This document shows positions 1 through 9,853 of a stretch of 64,000 nt of DNA, one piece after another. Origin of the DNA: Microthyrium microscopicum (lineage: Eukaryota > Ascomycota > Dothideomycetes > Microthyriales > Microthyriaceae). The stretch lies in contig MU004241.1 of NCBI GenBank assembly GCA_010405405.1, positions 855,373 through 919,372 of the forward strand, in the 5' to 3' direction. The position numbers and the translations under genes are program-made. The notes under the pieces were generated by a model that worked only from the letters and a program-made list of their open reading frames with translations, did no database searches and was not told where the DNA came from. Each line of letters opens with the position of its first letter. Positions within the stretch are counted from its first letter, which is position 1.

Positions 1-963
1 TCCAGGCGGCGGCTGCTGTTGTGCCTTTAATCTAATGCTCACCCTGTTACCATTTACTGTATTTTTAGCGACCGATTTGTCTGCTTTTTATCAAGATACC
101 TCTTGCTGTTGTTGTAGTTTGGCTGGCACTTTTGTCCTCAGGGGGTTTTAGAGGAGTGTTGCTGATAACGTTCACTTGTTGTTTGTATTTATAGCATGTA
201 TTTTATGACTACTTCGAACTTTTGAGAGCAAATTCAAAATGTAGCTCCATCACTTCAGGTTTCATCCGTGTTGACTTTGGTATTACACCGACCAGCTAGG
301 AAGAATAGATGCAGGTCTACAACAACAGATATTCTGAGCCTCTTCGAAATGAAAGCGCAGTTGCTTACAACCTGGTTTAGCTTCATGTTTTACTACCTTC
401 TGCATAGAACGCTCAGTTTATTACTCGTAGGTCTCTGGGTGGTAAGTCGGACTACACCACCAGAGAATATGATACCTAAGTCCTTCAGACGTAGCATTGC
501 TGACTATTGCTTTGATTATTGAAAAACTTATTTCGACTTGTCCAAGAGCCCTTCTGTTGTTCATTCTTAAAACAATATATCTCGAGGCAGTTGCCATGCA
601 ACAACCCCTTGTCCTTCCCAAACCAGGAACCCCCGCCTATGTGCAACTTCGTTTCCAGGTCATCCGTCTCTAACCACTCAACACCAAGCTCCTCCAAGAC
701 CTTTTCTCTGACCAAAACACTGCCTCGTTCAAAGCATCGAAACACCTGATCAATCACACACTTCATAAACTACTTGCAACAAGCCCTTTGCTGATCCCAC
801 GACTCTTCAGGAGCTCAAGCCGCCTGCATTACATCCGCATATAAACACTCACAGCTCCCCCAAGCTCCCCCTTTCTCTCCCATCCCCGCACTCCTCTCAC
901 CACCAAACAAACAACAACCACACCAAACCAACTTTACCAAAATACAACCCCATCCAAACCAAA
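1..963. other. Left-edge non-coding stretch
   Basis: I find no supported gene here. The first 250 bases are T-rich and look like untranslated or intergenic sequence. A 93-codon ATG frame on the minus strand (485-766) shows no motif I recognise and overlaps another open frame on the plus strand, so it is probably chance. The last 180 bases before the RPEL gene are strongly C/A-rich, as is common in fungal promoters and 5' leaders. Confidence 0.5.
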
Positions 964-1469
964 ATGGCAACCACAGCCCCACCACCCCTCTCCACCTCAC
1001 CCATCGAAACCCCCATCGACGAAACCCCCATCTCCCCCGCCCACGCCTCATCCACCCTCTCCAAAGCCCTCCCCGCCCGTCCCGACCCCCAAGACCTACG
1101 CAACCGCAACATCCTGCACGCCACCAGCGCCGCGCCCGCCCTCCAATCCGCACAAGCAGAGCTGGAACGCCAGCGGATCGCAGACAGCGTCAAGAAAGGG
1201 TTGGCGAAGAGGAGTGATCGCGAATCGTTGGTGGAAAGAAATATTCTGCCGGAGACGAGTGCGGCGCCGGCGCTGATGAAGAGTCAAAGGGAGTTGCAGA
1301 AGAATTTGAGGAGGGATAGTTTGGATCGACAGTTGCAGGGTCGGCCGGATGTGGGGAGTTTGATTGAGAAGGGGATATTGGCTGGTGAGTAGTGTGATGT
1401 TTGTGAGTATGGCAAGGGTGAGGCTAATTGGGGGCAGAGGAGGAGGATCCACGGAAGGCGGATGAGTGA
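964..1469 (+). CDS. Small RPEL-repeat protein, probable G-actin binder
   Basis: Two exons, 964-1384 and 1438-1469, give 150 residues. The 53-nt intron starts GTGAGT, has a GCTAAT branch site and ends CAG. The protein holds three RPEL cores at residues 36-51, 80-95 and 124-139, each of the form LxxRxxxxxLxxxxIL and spaced exactly 44 residues apart; repeat 2 has S in place of the P of RPEL. RPEL motifs in other proteins bind monomeric actin, so a role in actin buffering or localisation is inferred. The N-terminal 30 residues are Pro/Thr/Ser-rich and probably disordered. Splicing replaces an early stop with an acidic tail that ends in PRKADE. Short three-RPEL proteins are common in filamentous fungi; their exact function is not known to me. 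Confidence 0.88.
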
Positions 1470-1881
1470 GTGAATGGTTGTTGTTGTTGATGGGAGGAGT
1501 GGTTAAGGGCGTTATGGATAGCTGGGACGCGGCAGAAGATTGGTTCTCGGCGATGGGATATGATTAACGGAATGATATGGTACTCAAGAATAGCTTTATA
1601 TGAAAGATGACACTGAATGAAATGAAGCTTTTTTTAATGGAATGGCGATCTATGCGTGATATCATATGTTCAGCTCATCTAAAGTATCAAACGGGGCACT
1701 CATTGGGAGCAATGTCGCGGGACTATCACAAACATTAGACCATACTAGGGGCATCAACCTTCCCTCATTGTAAAGATATCCTCCACGTATCAATTACCAT
1801 CAATGTCAAAATTTGAAGAGCAGCGAACTTCTTTTCTCAATTACCCAAACCTTGTGGCAGAAAAGGGGTATCAATATGGTA

Positions 1882-3400
1882 TTATGCCCATTTCCCAAGG
1901 ACCGCCATAAGACCTATTTCGAGATTAGTATATATTCCAAACAAGGATATGTCAATCTTACCAGCACCCAAACACATTTGTACAAAAGCAGTCAACACCA
2001 CCTTGATAGGCGCCTTCCTCATACTCGGACTAAACATAAACTCATGAGCCATAAGCTCCACCAACCCCGTATATATTAAAATCCCTGCACTCAATGAGTC
2101 GAAGATTCCATTCACAATCAGCGTTGTTTGCGAGCCTGGCGGGTACGTATTTCTGACAATGAGCCCAATTGCAATAGCTACTGGTGTCGACAATCCATAG
2201 CCTAGCGCCATTGCGTAGGGTGTCCATAGCTTATTGCGCGGCCAGGGAGCGGATGCGAGTCGTGTTCCTAACCCGAGACCTTCGAATGTTTGATGGAAGA
2301 CTAGGACAACGTATAAAGATGTGAATTCTTCACCGGCGACGGCGAGGGTTAGTCCGATGAAGATGCTGTGGAAGACGACACCGAATTCGAGGATGAATAT
2401 TGCGGCGAGTTGCGATGAATACGACTCTGCTGGGTCAGAGTGAGAGTGCGAGTGGGAATGTGCGTGTGAGTGTGTGTCGGTATCATCATGGTCCATGTGT
2501 TCGCGCCCATGGCCCAGATGGTCTTCACCGCGGATAAATGTTGGGTCGGCATCAGCACAGTCTCCTGAACCGCAGGCTTCAGCGGGAGTATTGGTCCCGG
2601 TCTTGTGAACGTCGCCTGCGATACTGATAGCGTCGTCATCATTCTCGGGAGACGCCTTGCCGCTCGTCATATTTTCTACCAGTGACGGAACTTGCTGTTT
2701 GCTTTCCTTTATGTCTGGATTGTTGTGGACGTTATCAATGTTTCCTCTGCCATTACTAATATGATGCTGATGGCTGTGATCGTGGTCGTGTCCATGCCCG
2801 TGTCCATGACCATGGCTATGCGAAGTATGTGGACGTTCGTGTCCGTCAATATGGCTTTCTTCGTCATGGTCGTGAGAATGTCCAAAGCTGGCGTATCGTA
2901 CAGTCATAAGTTCTACAAAGAAAAGAATGAAAATCATCATTAAGCATATTCCAAATGGCCATGAATAAGAGGTGATTGGTCCTGTGAGACAAGGGTTTGA
3001 AAGAGCCTCAGCGGCTGGCGCGAGTAGCTAGAAATGTCAGTGATTTGATACTGGCGTGTAGTTTTGTGATCATACATGTATAAATGCAGTGGCGATAATG
3101 ACTCCAGAACCAAAATATTTAGCGAAAAAGAACCCATATTCCATATACTTGTTCTTGGTGATATGTCTTTTGGCATAAACTGGGAAAACAGCACCTGTAT
3201 AAAAAGTCAATCGTTAATGTTATTGAAGTGATTGGCTGGCACATACCAACTAGAGACCCAACCAGGATGACAAAAATGGAAGATATCCTTGCGCCAATAT
3301 GGCCATTGAAGGCATTTCCAGTGTCGCAATGTCCGGGAGATGGAATAGCGTCGGCACCACTGTCACGAAGGACGAGGTGGGCTATACTATTTACGTCCAT
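1882..3400 (-). CDS. ZIP-family zinc/iron transporter
   Basis: Exons on the minus strand are 3400-3247, 3194-3076, 3027-1962 and 1913-1882, giving 456 residues. The last intron (48 nt, in frame, no stop) is inferred from its GTAAG donor, ATACTAAT branch and TAG acceptor; removing it restores the usual ZIP ending GLMAVLGKWA. Membrane segments surround a long cytoplasmic loop rich in HGHGHDHDH and HSHSHSHS. The metal-path motifs are visible: HSIFIGL in helix 4 and HQTFEGLGLG in helix 5. ZIP proteins move Zn2+ or Fe2+ into the cytosol from outside or from organelles. The histidine loop and overall layout match Zrt1/Zrt2-like plasma-membrane carriers, but the metal cannot be told from sequence. 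Start is the ATG at 3400; the frame is open two codons further upstream without an ATG. Confidence 0.93.
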
Positions 3401-6303
3401 GGCCAATTGAGGTGATTCAAGTCTAAATTAGAAAAGTAGTCGGCCAAGTACAAGTGCACAGTGCAACAAGCCGGACACCAAGGAGATGGAGAGGCTCGTG
3501 AGTGGTTGGTTGGTGGGGGTAAAAGGGAGCTCAGGGCAGTAAGCTGCCAAGGCTTGATAGAGGCTGGTATTTATCTGGATAGATCGGTTAATGAGAATTG
3601 GGGAGAAAGAGGAGTGGTGAGATTGTACAGCCTGATGTTAGGAAAGTCTTGGAAGGGTGCCGAGGGTGGCTGTTAATTGTTTGTTTCAATTGGACTGAGA
3701 AGCTGCAGTGCGAAAAGCTCCAGGAGAAAGAAGCCGGGGTAGGTCTGTAGAGCAGGTGGAGTAGACTGCAATTACTGTCAACTTATTGGTGGAATATCCA
3801 ATCGATCCAGTAGTTTCCTAGATGCAGTAGCTGAAGAGGCGAACAGCGAGATAATCGAGAAGAAAGAAAGCGCTACCGGCTGTTTGTCAAAGGGAAGCTG
3901 GGGCTTTATGAATGATGCGGCAGTTACGGACCCAGCAATGAAAGTGCCTCAAAATCAGATGGTATGGAAGGCAGACCAACGGAGTTGATAGTTACAAAGC
4001 ATAGAATCCTTGAGATGGTCACGATCAGCAAAGTCAAGTCAATGTGGTCAGATACATGCATCAGACGGAGTCACGGAGAGCCAGAGACGTATCCGATGAG
4101 ATCTCCTGGCAGATTCTAGACAGTACCGATAGAAGGTGCCCGTTTGAGCAGGCTGGCCACAGGTTGGAATCAAGGCTTGAGCTGATGCACAAACCAACCT
4201 GAACAGCACAGGCTGTAGATAATTAAAGGCGATCCGTAGAGCAAAAATTGATGGACCAAAGGCAAAGATATTCATGTTCCAGGATGTGCTTTCGCTGCGC
4301 GCAGGGCCTTGTCGCCATTCGTGTTTGTAGATGCCAAGCCTCTCTGACAGCGCATGTTTGGACCCTTTTTCTTCGTTTTGAACCAGGTACTTGCACAGCA
4401 ACCAGGCAAATGGTCCGCCGGTGTGGAATGCAGGTCGTAGAGGATACAGAAGGGTGATGTTGTACCTTTGTACGTTGCTTGGCTGCCAAAAATGGACGAG
4501 GAAGGAAAAAACTAGGATCGTCTAGAGGCCCTTGCGCAAGATTGCCTCCAAAACACCAAGAGGCCTCCTGCACAGCAAGCTTATCTCTCATGTTCCATTC
4601 TTGGATCTTTGTTCTCTACTTTATCTCAAGAATATCAGATCAGAGAATGTCTATGCTTTGCGGATTTCTGGATCACTTTGTCATACCGATCACTTTCATT
4701 CCATGCTTCTAGAACTTGTCAAATTTATTTCCGCTATCTCTCATGAAGCTCTGAAACTCTTTGATAAGAGACTGACACATTACTCACAGGCGACTCCCAT
4801 TTCACTCTCTGGCGACTGCAGTCTGTAGTATTCAACACATATCTCAGACAGTATTGCGCCCCGTCCAGTTGACTTGCTTGCAGCTATCAATGTGTATGGC
4901 AAAGCGCCAGCATTTGCGACTTTCCTTGCGACCAAATGCCAAGGCTGCGTTTCAACAACAATTGAGCCGCATACTCATGCCCAGACCCAAATGTCTCTAT
5001 TAATGTCGAATGAGCTTCCGGTTTTGGAGGCCGCCTCTTATCGATCCTATCAGATTCTGCATCGCCCAGGCCAGCAATATGCCTCATTTGGTGCAGGTAT
5101 TCGCTGCGTCAGAGCTGTACCTTGGAAATGCGTCCTTCTACCGAGATATAGTTTGTCCAGCCGACATTAAATTCAATCAACAGAAAAACCAGAGGCCGCA
5201 CATGCTACTAACAAAGATTTTATCCTGGCGGCTACGTGTGGGCCGTGGTAACGCTTGCCAGGGAGGTACATTTTGTACGTAAGACAAACATTGTCTTTCA
5301 ATGTCGAAAATAGATGTATCCCCGACATATGAATTACAGCAAAAGCGTTCTCACGATGGGATTAGAGTCTGTCCAAGATTATATAAAGTCTAACAGACAA
5401 CTCATTATTGTCGAGTGATTGGAGTGGTGGAAAGAAGAGGACAAAACGGATTTATCATCGTCATGGTTTATGCTCCACCACATAACGCATTGACATGGCC
5501 CAGAGCTAACCCCCAATCACAAGAGCTTGGATAATTAGGACCTCATGACCTGTGGATTTGCTGATTTTGCAGTGGAGCCCTGGAAACTGTGCCGTTAACA
5601 GACAATACTGGCGAAGTTGGCAGAGATTTCTTGCGTTTATGGACGCCATGAAGCCGCAATCTATCGTCAACCTCGTGGGATCTCGATCTGTCCAGGGAAA
5701 AGCTTGCAGGAGGCGAATGTCACAAAAGCCCGGTTCCACGTTTATTCTGAGCAATAACCATTGGGCAGGAGATGTCCTTGGAGGTTATACCAGCGCGGTC
5801 TTACTGATCAAGCTCAAACAAAGGAATGGGCAACTGGTTGGTGTTTGAAGGTCGGTCAGAATCAATCAATCAAATGGCATGGACATAAACACAGGCAAGT
5901 CTCATGGTAAAGTGGAATGGGGAAGCTACCCCGCAACGGTTTGCAGCGGCAACTGCCTATTATTACTGGGTCAAGGTGGCAGGAGCCTACGACTTTGTAG
6001 GGAAAGAGCAAGGAAGAGCCAATTGGGCCGTGCCTGCCTCAAAATTCTCACCAATCCCAGGTTGTGACGCAATAATGATGCACAAGGCTGGGCCTTTGGT
6101 CGGTGATTCCTTCCCAGAAAAGCTTCATAGTGCCACTCCTAGGCTACCGCCAAAACATCATACAAACGTCGGAGCCCGCCTCTTTTCCTGCTGACTGACT
6201 TTTCAACCCTTCAGCTTCACCATCTTCCTCTCATAGTCTCTTCTTCATCTCAATCTCTGTAATACTTCCTCATTGTTCAATACTCCACCAGAAGCTCGCC
6301 ATC
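3401..6303. other. 2.9-kb intergenic region between ZIP and opsin genes
   Basis: This is the shared upstream region of two divergent genes. Several short open frames occur on both strands, but none carries a recognisable domain and none can be joined by convincing splice sites. One frame near 5700-5850 contains NNHWAGDVLGG, which loosely recalls the third PAP2-phosphatase motif, but the other motifs are absent. The last 120 bases before the opsin ATG are C/T-rich, typical of a fungal core promoter and leader. I saw no zinc-response element with the yeast Zap1 consensus near the ZIP start. Confidence 0.5.
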
Positions 6304-7324
6304 ATGATGTTTGAAGACCCCGTTGACTTCATTATGAGGCCTACTCGCACCGCTATCCCCTCATACACCCCAAACCCCACTTCGTTCCCAACTGTAATTC
6401 CAGATCCTCCAATCTTTGAACACATTGGAAAGGCTGGAACTCGTGCATCATGGTATGTTGATTCATCATCTCTCATCGGATTTATCTAACTGTCTACAGG
6501 GTCGTCTTCGTGCTCATGGTCATTGCTGCCATTGCCTTTACTGTCTTGGCACGAACAGTCCCAGCGGTATGTAATCCGTTTCGAGGGACCAAACTAAAGC
6601 TAACTTAAAGTTCTAGTCTAAACGTGTCTACCACTCCCTTACCACGTTGATTGTGGTCATTTCTGCTTTGACCTATTTTGCTCAAGCTACCGGACAAGGC
6701 CATGCCTCCCACCACAAGAGACTTACCGAGCACCACGGTGACAAGCTCCCAGATACCCATCGTCACTTGGTCCGCCAAGTCTACTATACCCGCTTCATTG
6801 ATTGGGCATTGACTACTCCATTGTTGCTCATCAATCTCTCCTTGTTGGCTGGACTTCCCGGATCCACCATTTTCTCAGCACTCTCTGCAAACGTCATCTT
6901 TGTGCTCAGCGGTCTCTTTGCTGCATTTAGCCACCGAAAGATTCAAGTCTGGGGCTGGTTCACTATCTCCATTCTTGCCTTCCTCTGGATCGCCTACACT
7001 CTAATCGTACCTGGCCGAACCGCCGCTAAGGCCAAGGGTGCCAACGTTTCCCGCTTCTACAACTTGGTTGGTCTCGCTGCCATTGTTGTCGGTGCTGTTT
7101 ATCCCATCATCTGGGGTATCGTTGATGGATCTCGTATTCTCAGCGTCAATGGCGAAATCATTGCCTATGCTGTGCTTGATGTTCTCTCCAAGGGCGTCTT
7201 CGGTGGCTTGTTGCTTACGACCTACAAGCGCGTTCCTGAGATTGGCGCCGAACTCAACGGTTTCTGGGCCAGCGGTACCAACGCCGAGGGTCGCATCCGG
7301 ATTGGAGATGATGACGGTGCATAG
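6304..7324 (+). CDS. Fungal type-1 rhodopsin (retinal-binding opsin)
   Basis: Exons 6304-6452, 6500-6566 and 6617-7324 give 307 residues. The protein is a seven-helix microbial rhodopsin. The retinal Schiff-base lysine is K264 in LDVLSK, and D260 matches bacteriorhodopsin D212. The helix-C block reads R131-F-I-D134-W-A-L-T138-T-P140, so the Arg82, Asp85 and Thr89 positions are kept. The proton-donor position (bacteriorhodopsin Asp96) is N145. E252 matches Glu204. It is therefore a photoactive opsin, not one of the fungal opsin-related proteins that have lost the lysine. Family members are light-driven proton pumps or photosensors in the plasma membrane. The Asn at the donor site predicts a slow photocycle, which favours sensing or weak pumping; that is inference. 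It lies divergent from the ZIP gene and has no carotenoid genes beside it in this window. Confidence 0.95.
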
Positions 7325-7694
7325 GATTCAGACGAACTACGTGCTCCACCATAGCTGGCGAGTTGATTGAGGAGTAATGGGGGCAAAAGTAAAAGTGTGG
7401 ACGATCGAAGACAAATTGAGTTATCCAGTCGTTGTCGAAAGTACTTGATCTCCAATGGTTTGATGCATGGCATTGCATGATATTTATGATCATTACATAT
7501 ACGAAAATGGTTTTGGCGTAGGCGTCTCGTCAGTTGATACTTTCCTTAGCAGTAAAATTGCATATTGTTTCTTGTCGATAATCTTGCTTAATTGATTTGC
7601 TTTTAAAGTGCATCATGCTGGATTGTCAAGTAGTACACTGTGACTCTATTCTAGAACCCATCAAGGATATTACCTTTAGTTGCAAAAACTTCGT
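7325..7694. other. Convergent intergenic gap
   Basis: This 370-bp AT-leaning stretch separates the opsin stop from the stop of the convergent scytalone dehydratase-like gene. No gene is seen; it should hold both 3' untranslated regions and polyadenylation signals. Confidence 0.5.
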
Positions 7695-8231
7695 TCACGC
7701 CTCCCCTTCTGGCCGCCGTATCCGCATGAAATCCCCAGTTGTATACAACAAACTCGGTGTAATCTTTGCAATCTTCCATAATCCTTCCACCTTGACATAT
7801 TGATGCTCCATATAGCTCCTCCCATCACTTGTCTCTACAATCTCTTCCTCCCCTTCCTTTGCCTCCTCTCCCTCTTTCCGTGGCTCTCTTCGTCGCCCAT
7901 GGCTAGCCAATTGCTGCCACTGCACCACAATCTCCTCCTCAGTCACCTTCTTAAAATACGGCGTCGCTAATAAATGTTGTGTCGCTAAGGGTGTTAATCC
8001 TAAATGTTCGGCTGATAGCCACAGGTCTGCGAATTCGTTCGCGCTGTATGTTTTTAAGCCCCAGGCGGCTACTATTTGCGTGTAGTCTATGGAGACGGTT
8101 GGTGCGAGGGAGGCGAGCAGGCGCGCGTGGTCTTTGAGATCGTAGCCGTCGGCCCAGGTTCGGGCGGTTTGGAGGATGGCGATGTAGGTGGGGAATGTTA
8201 GGGTGGTGGGGATGTAGATTTCGAATGGCAT
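7695..8231 (-). CDS. Scytalone dehydratase-like protein (SnoaL-like fold)
   Basis: One exon, 178 residues, starting at ATG 8231 (MPFEIYIP); the frame is open further upstream but that part looks like leader. The fold family is the NTF2/SnoaL-like cone. Compared from memory with Magnaporthe scytalone dehydratase, the following align: WADGYDLKD (Tyr30 and Asp31), IDY (Tyr50), TQH (His85) and a nearby His in LASH for His110. Serine 129 is kept, but the Asn131 position is Met and His128 is Arg. A Glu/Lys-rich insert follows the His110 region. Scytalone dehydratase removes water from scytalone and vermelone in DHN-melanin synthesis. With a changed active-site Asn and no melanin polyketide synthase nearby, this is better called a paralogue that may act on another phenolic substrate. 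It shares a 457-bp promoter with the SDR gene. Confidence 0.82.
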   Translation of the reverse strand: MPFEIYIPTTLTFPTYIAILQTARTWADGYDLKDHARLLASLAPTVSIDYTQIVAAWGLKTYSANEFADLWLSAEHLGLTPLATQHLLATPYFKKVTEEEIVVQWQQLASHGRRREPRKEGEEAKEGEEEIVETSDGRSYMEHQYVKVEGLWKIAKITPSLLYTTGDFMRIRRPEGEA

Positions 8232-8688
8232 TGTGGTGGTTATGGGGTTTGATTGTATGGGAGGTGGGAGGAGTGGGGAGTTGATATGGAATTGATATGG
8301 AGTTTCACGATTTGGTACTGGAAAGAAAGCAAGTAAGTTGTGGGTGGTATCACGACTTGGTTTACAAGTCACTGCTAAGCTAGGTATGAGGCGCGTGTAA
8401 GTCCTAGCTACTAGCTTAATTTTCTCTAGACCAAAATCGCATGAGAGCTCTCAAGTGACTATCTTAGACTTATGCAATATAATCCGGGGTACTTCTTCTA
8501 GTGTGTGGAGAACTCGGATCATCCGACAACACCATGGGATAGTCCGCTATACGGAATTGGAACCAGAATCGGAATATGGGCCGACATTCCCGGGATCAAA
8601 GCAAGAGCCGCATTTGCAAAATAACCTACAGTGCCATCCTGGGTATCGAAACTCATATTCAATTATATCGAAGAGGTCACTCACAATA
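8232..8688. promoter_or_regulatory. Divergent promoter between scytalone dehydratase-like and SDR genes
   Basis: The two start codons are 457 bp apart and face away from each other, so common regulators could control both. Open frame continues upstream of both chosen ATGs, but the extra residues show no family similarity. The placement of the SDR start at 8689 rests on an AATAATG context and on where similarity to the SDR N-terminus begins. Confidence 0.5.
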
Positions 8689-9630
8689 ATGAACTCCCCA
8701 TTCACCCTCCGAACAGATGTATACGACACCATCAGTCACACCAACTTAAAACAATCCCTCACCGGCAAAAATGCACTCATCACCGGCTCTGGCCGTGGTA
8801 TCGGCCGCTACATGGCACTCGCTCTCGTCGAAGCAGGCGCCAACGTTGCCGTGACAGGCCGCACCGCCAGCCAAGTCAATTCCACAGTGCAGACACTCGA
8901 AGGTCTAGCCGCCACCGTCAAAGAACTCCAAGGCCTAGAGAATGCCTCCAAAATCATCGGCATTACCGCCGACGTTCTCGTCCTAGCAGATCAAGAGCGC
9001 CTGGTCGACCAGGTCCACAAGCAATTGGGCGCTATTGACATCCTCATCTGCAATGCAGGCAGCAATATCTTCCAGCCCTTCCACCTCACTGACGCAACAA
9101 GCTGGTGGGACGTAATGGAACTCAACGTCCGCGCCCCCGTCGAACTAACCCGCCTCGTCCTTCCTGACTTCCGCGAACGGAACAGCGGAACTATAATCTT
9201 CACCTCTTCGCGCGCGGCGACTGCAGATTTACCATGGACGACATCGTACAACTGTGCCAAGACAGCCATCACGCGCTTCGCAGGCACGTTACAAGCAGAA
9301 TTAGAACAAGTGCAAAAGATTGAAGGCAAGGGCGCGAATGGGGTGCAGGTATTTAGTATCCACCCGGGCGAGATTGAGACGGAGCTGCATCAGACGGCTT
9401 TTCCGGAGAAGACGAAGAAGGAGGCGCCGTATGTGGTGGAGTTTATGGATATGATTGGCAAGAAGAGGCCGCATTTTGAGGGGCGGTTGCCGGCTTGGAC
9501 TTGTGTGTGGCTTTGTTCGGGTCGGGGGGAACGGTTGAAGGGGAGGTATGTGGATTGTACGAGGGATGTGGTTGAGCAGGCGGAGGCGGCGGAGAAGGAG
9601 AGGGCGGGTGCGGTGACGATGGGGAAATAG
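8689..9630 (+). CDS. Short-chain dehydrogenase/reductase (classical SDR)
   Basis: Single exon, 313 residues. The Rossmann nucleotide-binding motif TGSGRGIG is at residues 32-39, followed by the basic TGR segment expected of NADP(H)-preferring enzymes. NAG sits in the middle of the fold, and the catalytic Tyr187 and Lys191 lie in YNCAK, preceded by TSS. A HPGEIETELH segment matches the usual substrate-loop PGxxxT region. The C-terminal lid is long, with a late Ala/Glu-rich tail. SDRs of this type reduce carbonyls or oxidise alcohols; the substrate cannot be read from sequence. The divergent partner is a scytalone dehydratase-like gene. Melanin synthesis also uses SDR naphthol reductases, so a linked step is conceivable but unproven. 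Confidence 0.9.
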   Translation: MNSPFTLRTDVYDTISHTNLKQSLTGKNALITGSGRGIGRYMALALVEAGANVAVTGRTASQVNSTVQTLEGLAATVKELQGLENASKIIGITADVLVLADQERLVDQVHKQLGAIDILICNAGSNIFQPFHLTDATSWWDVMELNVRAPVELTRLVLPDFRERNSGTIIFTSSRAATADLPWTTSYNCAKTAITRFAGTLQAELEQVQKIEGKGANGVQVFSIHPGEIETELHQTAFPEKTKKEAPYVVEFMDMIGKKRPHFEGRLPAWTCVWLCSGRGERLKGRYVDCTRDVVEQAEAAEKERAGAVTMGK

Positions 9631-9853
9631 AATGGAGAGCGTAGAATTATAACGAATTTGGAGAGGATTTCAATGGGAAATGGTGGATCAATGAATGTGT
9701 GATAAGTACCAATATAAACTAAGTACTTGTAGCATTAACGATAACATGTCCAGAGTAATCATCTGAAATAGAGATGCATATGTAAGATAGGCCGTCAGTT
9801 TCGACCAGATAGCTGTTGCTATGCTAGACCATGATATAAGAACTCATTGGAAG

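Noticed and set aside
5552-5848. Possible PAP2-phosphatase fragment (NNHWAGDVLGG)
   Set aside because: Only one loose motif matches; the PSGH and KxxxxxxRP motifs are missing in all frames nearby and there is no plausible splice extension.
8232-8372. N-terminal extension of the scytalone dehydratase-like protein
   Set aside because: Family similarity begins shortly after the ATG at 8231; the 47 upstream codons are Pro/Thr/Asn-rich and look like translated leader.
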